DNA of 8,126 bases from an archaeon. GTDB lineage: Archaea; Nanobdellota; Nanobdellia; Woesearchaeales; ARS49. Position numbers and translations under genes: made by a program. Where the stretch lies: the NCBI GenBank assembly GCA_016213425.1, contig JACRAI010000105.1, forward strand, positions 1-8,126, written 5' to 3'. The notes under the pieces are model-generated. The model saw nothing but the letters and a program-made list of their open reading frames with translations. It made no database searches and was not told the origin of the DNA. Below are positions 1 to 5,651 of the stretch, in pieces; positions within the stretch are counted from its first letter, which is position 1; every line of letters starts with the position of its first letter.

Positions 1-1466
1 ATCTTACCAGCTAAGTATTCTGTTTTTGCTGTGAAGACTTCTTGCACTTGCTGGAATTGTTTGGTTGATATTTGTCCGCCGTTAACTAATTGAGACTTAA
101 CTTGTTTAAGCAAGTCCTCTTCATTAACTTTGTAAACACCATGTATTGCAAGAATATCTCTTAAAATCTTAGCAACAGTGTCATACAAGTAAACTACAGA
201 TTCTTCTTCTTTGATTTTTTCCAGTTGAGTGAACAATTTTCTGATTCGTTTCAAGTATTTTTCTGCACCTGACAACATTTCATCTAATTGTTTACCAGTT
301 ATTTCTTTCTTTCCACCATGTTCTAATTCTTTTCTTATCTTTATTAAGTTTTCAAGAATTTTAACATCACTCTCTTCCAACAATTTCTCCTTTTTAACAA
401 ATAAATCTCTCAATACTTCAGGAGTTTCTTTAGGTGTTGGAGGCGGTGCTCCATACATCATAATTGCTGCCTGCGAAGGAGTTAGTGTAGACCAGAATAA
501 GTCTTCAATACCTATCTCTCTGATCTTCATCTTGATTCTTTCAATCATTTGCTCTCCAGTGCTCATGTACATATCAATTGCTTCGGGACTTGGTTTGATT
601 CTTCCCATTTTAAGCAGTTGCTTCCATGGCATGAAGATTCCTCTATCATAGAAAGGAACTCCATCTCTTAAAAATGTAAATATTACTGGATGTGCTTCCT
701 TTACGCTTTCCCAGAAATCCGTCAAGATATAAACTTGGATGTTAATCTTATTCTTGATTCCTGTGATTTCTCCAGCTTGGAATCCCATTCCTAAAATAAT
801 TTGTCTTAATTTATCTTTTAATTCTGCACGACTCATTTTTTTAACATCAGTGTCATCAATTACTAAAAACACATCAATATCGGATTCTTTTGTTGCTTTA
901 CCTTGAACAATACTTCCTGCTAAAACATATGCAACGATGTATTTCTCAAACTTCTTTAAAGTCATTGTTTTGTGAACTTCTGCAATCTTTACAGCAGATA
1001 AAGTTCCAGTATCATATACTGGAGCACTCATAGCAATCATTTGCAATCTATCATATTTTCCGTCATAACAATCCTGCCATAGACCGCTTAACATTATAAC
1101 TTCAACCAATAAATCTTTATCAACTTCTTCAGCAGTTTTTTTTATAATTGTGTTTAATCTTTCATCCATTTCTGATTTACTCATTTTAGAAGGCTCAGAA
1201 TCATCCACTAGAACTAAAGAATGAATTTTATCTTTCATTTTTTCTAATTGTGCAAGTTCTTCAGGAGCCATTCCTGGTTTTGGCTGTGGTGGAGGAAGTA
1301 ATGCTACACCAACAATATATTTGCCAAATTTTTCAACAACTGTTTTAGAAAATTTATCTAGTTTAGCTTTAATTTTATCTAACTTCTCTTTTAATTCTGG
1401 TGGAATTTGAGGCATTTGCCCTGGTTGAGGCGCCTCCTCTTGTTTTTGTTCTGGTTTTTTTGTCAT
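1..1466 (-). CDS. Tandem nucleotidyltransferase-domain protein with HEPN-like helical tail (3' end off window)
   Basis: The frame opens at ATG 1466 behind AGGGAGGG (1472-1479) and is still open at position 1, so 488 residues are visible and the C-terminus is missing. Residues ~173-276 form a Pol-beta/minimal-nucleotidyltransferase fold domain: G184-S185 followed by S-D196-I-D198-V, the GS-x10-DxD signature that binds NTP and metal. Residues ~47-154 repeat the same layout: KYIVGVALLPP matches KYIVAYVLAGS, a VLVDDSE strand matches VIDDTD, a KMSKSE/KMSRAE helix start follows, and each copy ends in YDTG or YDRG. The first copy lacks both GS and DxD, so it is probably a non-catalytic pseudodomain. 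The third carboxylate strand of the second copy reads NIQVYIL, with Gln where Asp is usual. Residues ~285-488 are helical, with an SQAAIMMYG...PTPKE segment, RKELEH (R378-H383) and RDILAIH (R436-H442), reminiscent of HEPN domains. It is the last visible gene of operon A. Substrate unknown. Confidence 0.85.
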   Translation of the reverse strand, partial: MTKKPEQKQEEAPQPGQMPQIPPELKEKLDKIKAKLDKFSKTVVEKFGKYIVGVALLPPPQPKPGMAPEELAQLEKMKDKIHSLVLVDDSEPSKMSKSEMDERLNTIIKKTAEEVDKDLLVEVIMLSGLWQDCYDGKYDRLQMIAMSAPVYDTGTLSAVKIAEVHKTMTLKKFEKYIVAYVLAGSIVQGKATKESDIDVFLVIDDTDVKKMSRAELKDKLRQIILGMGFQAGEITGIKNKINIQVYILTDFWESVKEAHPVIFTFLRDGVPFYDRGIFMPWKQLLKMGRIKPSPEAIDMYMSTGEQMIERIKMKIREIGIEDLFWSTLTPSQAAIMMYGAPPPTPKETPEVLRDLFVKKEKLLEESDVKILENLIKIRKELEHGGKKEITGKQLDEMLSGAEKYLKRIRKLFTQLEKIKEEESVVYLYDTVAKILRDILAIHGVYKVNEEDLLKQVKSQLVNGGQISTKQFQQVQEVFTAKTEYLAGK

Positions 1467-1470
1467 TTTA

Positions 1471-1480
1471 AGCCCTCCCT
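1471..1480 (-). promoter_or_regulatory. Ribosome binding site of the NTase gene
   Basis: The minus strand reads AGGGAGGGCT directly before TTAAA-ATG, a strong archaeal Shine-Dalgarno match that fixes the start at 1466. The gap after the preceding gene (stop at 1517) is about 50 nt with no clear TATA box, so co-transcription with that gene is likely. Confidence 0.75.
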
Positions 1481-1516
1481 ATTGGTTTGTGGTTTATAGT
1501 TTATGGTAAAACTTAT

Positions 1517-1885
1517 TCAAACTGCTTTTTGAAAGTAAACACCACTTTTATTTTTAAAATAATTTATTAGCCCGTCCACTAATTCTGTGGTTCTTTCTGA
1601 AACTTTTACTGGAAGTCGTTCTCTAGGTCCATCATCACTTTTTAATTCATACGCTGAGTGATTAGGTATTCTGCCATATCCTGAACCGCTTTGTCTTATA
1701 TCATACTCTGCTGAACATGCTACTGCTAATAAAGCATATAATGCTTGAGTGTTTACTCCTTGAGGAGCATTATCTAATACGCATGCTGCAGATAAATAAT
1801 CACCTTGATTTGCTAATCTAGCAACAACACTTCCTAAATCACAAACTTTTTCAAATTTTTCCTTATCTGTTTTTTGTCCTTCCAT
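1517..1885 (-). CDS. Hypothetical protein, 122 aa, operon A
   Basis: I do not recognise this family. The frame could open at ATG 1924, inside the end of the preceding gene, but ATG 1885 is preferred: it has GGAG followed by TAATAAA before the ATG, whereas 1924 has no Shine-Dalgarno. From 1885 the protein is soluble, with no signal peptide or membrane segment. The N-terminal half is predicted helical (KFEKVCDLGSVVARLANQ, then a QALYALLAVACSAEYD helix) and resembles helical-repeat packing. A Gly/Ser/Pro-rich loop (SGSGYGRIPN) and a C-terminal helix (TTELVDGLINYFKNK) follow. It lies between the metalloprotease and NTase genes on the same strand, so a role with them is plausible but inferred from position only. 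Confidence 0.75.
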   Translation of the reverse strand: MEGQKTDKEKFEKVCDLGSVVARLANQGDYLSAACVLDNAPQGVNTQALYALLAVACSAEYDIRQSGSGYGRIPNHSAYELKSDDGPRERLPVKVSERTTELVDGLINYFKNKSGVYFQKAV

Positions 1886-1913
1886 TTTATTACTCCATAT
1901 CACCACTAATTTA

Positions 1914-2393
1914 TTATCCTCCATAAATTATGGAGACGTTACCTCTAACTAATTCTTTGAATAATTCAAAAGCGTTGCTTCCTCTTCTTAATATTTTTCC
2001 TACAAAATCGAAAGCTACATTGTGCAATCCGTTTTCTGCAGGTGTTGGATGAATGCATTTGCTTAATCCTGCAATATTTTTCTCGATTATTTTTTCCATC
2101 CATGCAATTGAGAATGCAAAAGCTTTAGCTTCTTCATCAGTAGGATTAGACAACGATTTGCTCATCACGTGGCCAATTTCGTGGCCTATTGTTAACATCA
2201 TTCTATCTAGATTGTCTTGTTTAACAAAAACTTTATTGACGCCCACACCTTGTGAGTTTAAACTGAATCCTAAGATACCTGGAGAATAATTACCTCCGTG
2301 CTCTCCGTGAGCTTTCAAAAATTCTTCTTCATCAAGAACGCTTAAGGATAAATTTTCAGGCCAGTCTTCACCAGTTACTTCTCTGAATGCATT
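1914..2393 (-). CDS. Zincin (HExxH) catalytic part of interrupted metalloprotease
   Basis: This open frame follows the internal TAA. The zinc-protease signature TIGHEIGHVMS has HEIGH encoded at 2169-2183. PTDEEAKAFAFSIAWM begins eight residues later and probably supplies the third ligand Glu (gluzincin arrangement). Further on come ENGLHNVAF and a C-terminal helical region. The only in-frame near-start is TTG 2318, without a convincing ribosome binding site, and it would discard about 25 residues that look coding. Independent translation is therefore doubtful and I treat it as the continuation of the upstream part. I recall similar HEIGHV...EEAKAFAF proteins from uncultured archaea, but cannot verify this here. 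Substrate unknown. Confidence 0.6.
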   Translation of the reverse strand, partial: NAFREVTGEDWPENLSLSVLDEEEFLKAHGEHGGNYSPGILGFSLNSQGVGVNKVFVKQDNLDRMMLTIGHEIGHVMSKSLSNPTDEEAKAFAFSIAWMEKIIEKNIAGLSKCIHPTPAENGLHNVAFDFVGKILRRGSNAFELFKELVRGNVSIIYGG

Positions 2394-2816
2394 TTATACA
2401 TCTTCTCTTACTTCTTCAGTTGTTCCAATAAAAGGAGTGACTGGTCTGTTAGCATTCAAGAAATCAGCCGCACTGAAATCTTGTTTAGGAGTTTGATTAG
2501 TTAAGTAAGTATTCTTCATTGTTTCCATTATACTATCATGAAGCATTCCTTTACCAACATATACTGGTCCTGAATTAAACATTATATTTATTTGATAAGT
2601 AGGTCCACCCATTGAAGAACCATAAGAACCCATCGATTGAGCATATTTCTGAGCTACATCATTCAATAGGTATTTAGGTGCTTCTTTAGGAGAGTCTTTT
2701 GACTCATATTTATTACTTGAATAATTTGTTTTAAAACTAGATTCAGATGGCTGAAATGAATAATTCTGACTTCCTCCATCTGAATACATAGGATTTGATG
2801 TTTGCGTTTGATACAT
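2394..2816 (-). CDS. N-terminal part of interrupted metalloprotease, 140 aa
   Basis: This is the translated portion if the internal TAA terminates. Residues 1-55 are low complexity, rich in Ser, Tyr, Asn, Gln and Gly, and look disordered. Residues ~73-130 contain an ordered-looking stretch (YQINIMFNSGPVYVGKG, a MLHDSIMETMKNTYL helix, then NANRPVTPFIG). No signal peptide or membrane segment is seen, so the product appears cytoplasmic. It starts 2 nt after the stop of the coiled-coil gene and is probably translationally coupled to it. On its own this fragment has no recognisable enzyme domain; it most likely forms the N-terminus of the downstream zincin. Confidence 0.6.
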   Translation of the reverse strand: MYQTQTSNPMYSDGGSQNYSFQPSESSFKTNYSSNKYESKDSPKEAPKYLLNDVAQKYAQSMGSYGSSMGGPTYQINIMFNSGPVYVGKGMLHDSIMETMKNTYLTNQTPKQDFSAADFLNANRPVTPFIGTTEEVREDV

Positions 2817-2818
2817 TT

Positions 2819-3028
2819 TTATACTGTTTCCTCTAGCTTTTTGCTTTTAGCTTTTTTAGCTTCTTTTTCTAAATCTACGCCTAATTCTTTCAGTGCTTTT
2901 ACATGAGCTTGCATTAATTGCTCAACAACACTAATTATTCTTAACAATTCATTTCTTTCATTTGCAAGAGTTGTTAAAGCTCCTTTATGAAAGCCTATTT
3001 GTTCTTCTTTTGATTGTTTTTCTGCCAT
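2819..3028 (-). CDS. Small coiled-coil protein, 69 aa, first gene of operon A
   Basis: ATG 3028 is preferred over an in-frame ATG at 3067 because AAGGAGGT (3035-3042) sits 6 nt upstream and because a start at 3067 would leave almost no leader after the TATA box. The product is two charged amphipathic helices: one containing GFHKGALTTLANERNELL leading into RIISVVEQLMQAHVKAL, and a Lys-rich tail (EKEAKKAKSKK). It is probably a short helical-hairpin or coiled-coil adaptor, somewhat like a miniature prefoldin subunit, though no family can be named with confidence. It shares a promoter with the metalloprotease-like gene, whose ATG begins 2 nt after this stop. Confidence 0.75.
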   Translation of the reverse strand: MAEKQSKEEQIGFHKGALTTLANERNELLRIISVVEQLMQAHVKALKELGVDLEKEAKKAKSKKLEETV

Positions 3029-3034
3029 AATAAT

Positions 3035-3042
3035 ACCTCCTT
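3035..3042 (-). promoter_or_regulatory. Ribosome binding site deciding start 3028
   Basis: The minus strand reads AAGGAGGT followed by six bases and ATG, near-perfect complementarity to an archaeal 16S 3' end. It supports the 69-residue form of the coiled-coil protein. Confidence 0.8.
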
Positions 3043-3080
3043 GTGACTTTTTTATCACAGTACACACCTATAGTCTGGAG

Positions 3081-3090
3081 TATATATAAA
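3081..3090 (-). promoter_or_regulatory. TATA box of operon A
   Basis: The minus strand reads TTTATATATA. A start site about 25 bp downstream would fall near 3056-3060, giving a leader of roughly 30 nt that contains the AAGGAGGT site. It diverges from the vapBC promoter, with about 75 bp of A-rich DNA between the two boxes. Confidence 0.65.
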
Positions 3091-3167
3091 TAATATTATA
3101 GTAAAGAATATATTTCTGTAACAAAAAAGTCATAACCTAACAAGAATAATAAAAAACAAAAAGAACA

Positions 3168-3177
3168 TTTAAATATA
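3168..3177 (+). promoter_or_regulatory. TATA box of vapBC, leaderless
   Basis: TTTAAATATA, preceded by a BRE-like AGAACA, is centred about 25 bp before ATG 3198. Transcription would start at or next to that ATG, so the mRNA is predicted to be leaderless. No Shine-Dalgarno precedes 3198. Confidence 0.6.
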
Positions 3178-3197
3178 TGTTTATGTTTAAACAGTAT

Positions 3198-3461
3198 ATG
3201 ACCGTAAAAACCATAACCGTTACAGAAGAAGCATACACTGCATTTGCTAGAATGAAAAGTCCGGGGGAAAGTTTTAGTGAATTAATGAAAAGAGTGAGCA
3301 ATACTCACCCCACCGTTAGTGATATTTGCGGAGTATTAAAAGATAAAATTGATTTTGAGCACCTAAGAAAAAGAACTAAGGAAGTTCACGAAAGAATGGG
3401 CAAATCCATGGAGGAAAGGCATGCGCGTCTTCGACAGTTCGGCGTTAATAGATCTTCTTGA
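3198..3461 (+). CDS. vapB: VapB-type antitoxin (DUF217/COG1753-like), 87 aa
   Basis: The product is the antitoxin of a type II toxin-antitoxin pair; it binds and blocks the VapC RNase and usually represses its own promoter as a dimer. The N-terminus VKTITVTEEAYTAF...KSPGESFSELMKRV matches the archaeal VapB pattern (K-TI-V-EEAY then GESFSE), a short DNA-binding strand-helix-helix. The C-terminal part (LRKRTKEVHERMGKSMEERH) is helical and probably wraps the toxin. An upstream in-frame ATG at 3177 overlaps the TATA box, so ATG 3198 is chosen; this removes seven untypical residues (MFMFKQY) and suits leaderless initiation. Its end overlaps vapC by 41 nt, consistent with coupled translation. Confidence 0.85.
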   Translation: MTVKTITVTEEAYTAFARMKSPGESFSELMKRVSNTHPTVSDICGVLKDKIDFEHLRKRTKEVHERMGKSMEERHARLRQFGVNRSS

Positions 3462-3795
3462 CCAGACCCCGAGAGGGAAGAAGATTGAAAAAATTTTAGG
3501 ATACGATTTAGTCCGAGTTACTCATATCACAGTTCACGAAATTTTAGTAGGTGCAAAAAACAACTTAGAAAAAGAATTACTTAAAGCACTGTTAAAAAAT
3601 TTTGTTTTGTTAGATTTTGGATTTAAAGAAGCGGAAATTAGTGCTGAATTAGAAATCGGATTGAATAAAGAAAATAAAAAAATGAATGATGCAGATTTAT
3701 TTATTGCATCAATATGCATAAGTAATGAAGCAAGTTTAGTTACTTGTGATGCAGATTTCAAGAAAATAAAAGGACTGGATCTTGTTTTTATTTAA
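3421..3795 (+). CDS. vapC: VapC-type PIN-domain ribonuclease toxin, 124 aa
   Basis: A PIN-domain Mg-dependent RNase, the toxin partner of VapB; family members cleave tRNA or rRNA, but the target here cannot be read from sequence. The acidic residues of the fold are present: D5 in FDSSALID, E40 in THITVHEIL, D92 in NDADLFIAS, and D110/D112 in LVTCDADF. Length is typical of the family. The ATG lies inside the 3' end of vapB behind GGAGGAAAGG, so translation is probably coupled. The stop TAA at 3793-3795 overlaps the stop of the convergent membrane-protease gene by 3 nt. No defect is visible and the pair looks functional. Confidence 0.9.
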   Translation: MRVFDSSALIDLLDQTPRGKKIEKILGYDLVRVTHITVHEILVGAKNNLEKELLKALLKNFVLLDFGFKEAEISAELEIGLNKENKKMNDADLFIASICISNEASLVTCDADFKKIKGLDLVFI

Positions 3796-4262
3796 TCATT
3801 GGATGTTTCTAAAGCGTATGTTGTTGCTCTCCACTCAGATAAAGTTGGATGTAGAGGATTTATTAGTTCATAGAGAAAGCTTTCTCTTAATAGTCCTTGT
3901 TCAGACTCATAAACGTGCCACAATTCGTGTTGCAATGCATCAATATTTCTGTTCCTTGCCAACACCAAGAGATATCCTTCACCACCTTTCAAGCGTCCCA
4001 CATAAGCATTTTCACTAGAATTCTCAAACTTTGCATGAATAATAACATTTTCAAGACCTAATTTTTTCTTTTCTTTTTCTAAATCTTGCTTCACTTGATC
4101 TAAAGTAATATATCTTGGGGCTTTAACATTGTCCTTTAATTGCATATTTCTTCCAGTATTCACTAAATCAGGTAACAAATAAGAGAAGCCCAAATAAAAC
4201 AATCCTAAACAAAAAGCAGTGGTTTTTTTATTTCTTCTGCAAAAATTAAACAATCTTTTCAT
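3792..4262 (-). CDS. Membrane-anchored HExxH metalloprotease-like protein, 156 aa
   Basis: Residues 1-13 are basic (KRLFNFCRRNKK) and residues 14-31 form one hydrophobic segment (TAFCLGLFYLGFSYLLP), predicting an N-in, C-out anchored protein. The outer domain contains QHELWHVYE (HELWH at 112-116), a HExxH zinc motif with its general-base Glu. SEWRATTYAL supplies a plausible third ligand, E143, 27 residues after the second His. It is much shorter than M48 or M56 peptidases, so the family is uncertain. The ATG starts 1 nt after the endonuclease V stop, with TAGGAA about 9 nt upstream, so it is the last gene of operon C. Why an extracytoplasmic zincin is coupled to an EndoV-like protein is unknown. 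Confidence 0.75.
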   Translation of the reverse strand: MKRLFNFCRRNKKTTAFCLGLFYLGFSYLLPDLVNTGRNMQLKDNVKAPRYITLDQVKQDLEKEKKKLGLENVIIHAKFENSSENAYVGRLKGGEGYLLVLARNRNIDALQHELWHVYESEQGLLRESFLYELINPLHPTLSEWRATTYALETSND

Positions 4263-4263
4263 T

Positions 4264-4983
4264 CTAGTAAGTTCCTACAGTCAACTCATCTATTACTTGC
4301 TTGTCCACATCATATTCGCTCACATCTTCTTTTCTTTCTTCTTTTACTTCGCCATTCTGTATTAATTTTGCTTTTTTCTTTGCAGCTCTGTGAGCTTTAT
4401 GTATTGGCTCAGGCATTTTATGAGGTAGAATTGTGAACTCTTTTGCAAGTCTTGCGGATGTTTCAATACTTATCATGTTTCCTGGAGAAACAAAAATAGG
4501 ATTTGCAAATTCTTTAGTTCTAACAATTTTACCAACAAGTTTGCCATCTAAAATTATATCTTCTCCTTTTTCTTCACCGCAAGTTAATTTTGTTGAAACA
4601 CCAATAGTTGGTTTTTCCAACTCAACACCTAAATAAGTGGCTAAACCGCAGCCAACAGGATGAAGTATTCCTTCACCTTCAATAAATAAAAGATCAGGCT
4701 CATGATCTAAAGAATAATATGCCTCAAGCATTGCAGGACCCTTCCTGAATGCTAGAAATGTAGGAATAAAAGGCATGGGAGAGTCTTTAATTATTTTTTT
4801 TACCTCTATAACTTCAAAAGTTTTAGCATCAAAGACTATTGCTGCGCAAACAACTTTGTTGTCTTTTGTAAAACTAACATCAAAGCCTGCAACTGTTTTT
4901 ATTTCATCAAATTCATCTTTAAGAACCACATTAGCTGCAATTCCTTCTTGGATCATTCTTAACTTTCTAGTATTATAACCCAC
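4264..4983 (-). CDS. Endonuclease V homologue with altered active site, 239 aa
   Basis: Endonuclease V nicks DNA or RNA next to deaminated bases such as inosine. The family pattern is clear: VAGFDVSF (D35), FIPTFLAFRKGP, DLLFIEGEGILHP, PTIGVSTKLTCG, RTKEFANPIFVSPG and MPEPIHKAH (H198). Against remembered Thermotoga maritima EndoV, D43 and H214 are kept (D35, H198), but E89 is K81, D110 is E102 and K139 is T131; the PYIP wedge is PFIP, and HPRKLG is HPVGCG. Catalysis may be weakened, changed or lost. GTG 4983 is chosen because TGGAGT lies about 7 nt upstream and the preceding gene stops 1 nt before it; an ATG at 5013 would add ten residues inside that gene. A charged tail (~residues 205-239) exceeds the usual C-terminus. 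Because of the changed residues I leave the symbol nfi unassigned. Confidence 0.85.
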   Translation of the reverse strand: MGYNTRKLRMIQEGIAANVVLKDEFDEIKTVAGFDVSFTKDNKVVCAAIVFDAKTFEVIEVKKIIKDSPMPFIPTFLAFRKGPAMLEAYYSLDHEPDLLFIEGEGILHPVGCGLATYLGVELEKPTIGVSTKLTCGEEKGEDIILDGKLVGKIVRTKEFANPIFVSPGNMISIETSARLAKEFTILPHKMPEPIHKAHRAAKKKAKLIQNGEVKEERKEDVSEYDVDKQVIDELTVGTY

Positions 4984-4984
4984 T

Positions 4985-5176
4985 TTAATTACTCCACGTC
5001 TCGCCAAGGACATCTCTGCCTGTTGAGTATTTCATGAAATGTCTTAATTGATTTAATTGAATTCCTCTAACTCTTTCTCCGGCTTCTCTTCTCAATTCTT
5101 CACACTCGCTAGTGTTAACTCTTTCTTCAATTCTTCCTTTTTTTTCATCTTCTGCAATTATAAAATAATCAGCCAT
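4985..5176 (-). CDS. Small hypothetical protein, 63 aa, operon C
   Basis: The family is not recognised. The product is short, very charged and soluble: an opening strand (ADYFIIAED), an Arg/Glu-rich helix (ECEELRREAGERVRG) and a C-terminal segment ending in GRDVLGETWSN. ATG 5176 is used; it lies 14 nt after the preceding stop and lacks a strong Shine-Dalgarno, so it probably relies on reinitiation. In-frame GTG 5185 or TTG 5194 are less likely alternatives. Its stop is 1 nt before the GTG of the EndoV homologue, so the two are almost certainly translated together and may interact. The first residues resemble TDFFVVAHD in the gene upstream. Confidence 0.65.
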   Translation of the reverse strand: MADYFIIAEDEKKGRIEERVNTSECEELRREAGERVRGIQLNQLRHFMKYSTGRDVLGETWSN

Positions 5177-5190
5177 AGTACACACATCTT

Positions 5191-5595
5191 TCAAAATTCA
5201 TCCCATTCTTTAGGCCAAACACGCATTGCTCTTCTCCTATCAGATTCTCTTAACAGGGCATAAGTTGCGAATTTTTCCTTCATTTGTTTTTTTAAAGCTT
5301 CACTGCTGCTGTTCATCCAAGAAGAATAATCTAAAGGAATCTCTCCTCTTTGAAAGTCTTGTTCAGTTTTATAAACATCAACAAATTCTAAAGTTGTTGC
5401 GTAAATACTATCAAACAATGGCTTGCAAGGATTTCCAGCTTCATCTCTAACAGGATAATCTCTTACTACTTTCTTCATTGCTTCTCTAGGAGTTATAGCA
5501 CTAACAGTTGCTTGAACATCCTTTCCGCTGAATTTGTCATGTGCAACTACGAAAAAGTCTGTTAATTTCTCCAATGAACATTTATCTTTACTCAT
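5191..5595 (-). CDS. Hypothetical protein, 134 aa, first gene of operon C
   Basis: The family is not recognised. The N-terminal ~50 residues look like a small alpha/beta unit (TDFFVVAHDKFSGKDVQATV, then TPREAMKKVVRDYP). A middle region rich in aromatics (SIYATTLEFVDVYKTEQDF) and a charged helical C-terminus ending in RVWPKEWDEF follow. It has no signal peptide, membrane segment or obvious catalytic motif. ATG 5595 has GAGAGGT 5 nt upstream and sits about 25 nt downstream of the start site predicted from the TATA box at 5642-5651. It leads the string with the 63-aa protein, the EndoV homologue and the membrane zincin. Its promoter carries the 35-bp block also found before the 6575 gene. Confidence 0.75.
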   Translation of the reverse strand: MSKDKCSLEKLTDFFVVAHDKFSGKDVQATVSAITPREAMKKVVRDYPVRDEAGNPCKPLFDSIYATTLEFVDVYKTEQDFQRGEIPLDYSSWMNSSSEALKKQMKEKFATYALLRESDRRRAMRVWPKEWDEF

Positions 5596-5641
5596 AAAAT
5601 ACCTCTCAAAACTCTTTTATTAGATAGTAAAAAGAAGAAGT

Positions 5642-5651
5642 AATATATAAA
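5642..5651 (-). promoter_or_regulatory. TATA box of operon C
   Basis: The minus strand reads TTTATATATT, preceded by CGAAACA, a good BRE. A start near 5617-5622 would leave a short leader containing the GAGAGGT site. The box is embedded in the conserved promoter block at 5646-5680. Confidence 0.7.

Larger units (their letters stand above)
1914..2816 (-). pseudogene. HExxH metalloprotease-like gene interrupted by an in-frame TAA (whole locus)
   Basis: Two minus-strand reading frames, 2816-2394 and 2393-1914, lie in the same frame and are separated only by a TAA at 2394-2396. The 25 codons after the stop read as normal coding sequence (NAFREVTGEDWPENLSLSV, then LDEEEFLKAHG) and run straight into the catalytic domain without an ATG or GTG start. 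Ignoring the stop, the product would be about 300 residues: a Ser/Tyr/Gln-rich disordered N-terminus, a short conserved-looking segment, then a zincin domain with HEIGH at virtual residues 212-216 and E228/E229 as likely third zinc ligand. ATG 2816 begins 2 nt after the preceding stop, with AGAGGAAA upstream. Explanations are a recent nonsense mutation, stop-codon readthrough, or an assembly error. The zinc motif is intact, which argues against long-term decay. Confidence 0.7.

Noticed and set aside
229..651. Open frame on the plus strand within the NTase locus
   Set aside because: It lies antisense to the clearly coding NTase frame. Its Ser/Ile/Phe-rich product is the usual mirror of a Lys/Glu-rich gene, and it has no ribosome binding site.
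1886..1924. Longer start for the 122-aa protein (ATG 1924, overlapping the protease gene)
   Set aside because: It has no ribosome binding site, while ATG 1885 has GGAG at a good distance. Coupled initiation at 1924 is possible but less supported.
2394..2396. Stop codon reassignment (pyrrolysine or selenocysteine) in the metalloprotease
   Set aside because: Those use TAG and TGA; this is TAA. TAA also ends several neighbouring genes, so general reassignment is excluded.
3294..3308. Inverted repeat GTGAG-CAATA-CTCAC inside vapB
   Set aside because: It is five base pairs long and within coding sequence, far from the promoter; chance and codon content are enough to explain it.
5177..5185. Nine-base repeat agtacacac near two gene starts (also 3059-3067)
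   Set aside because: Many nine-base matches are expected by chance in 8 kb, and the copies differ in position relative to the start codons and promoters.
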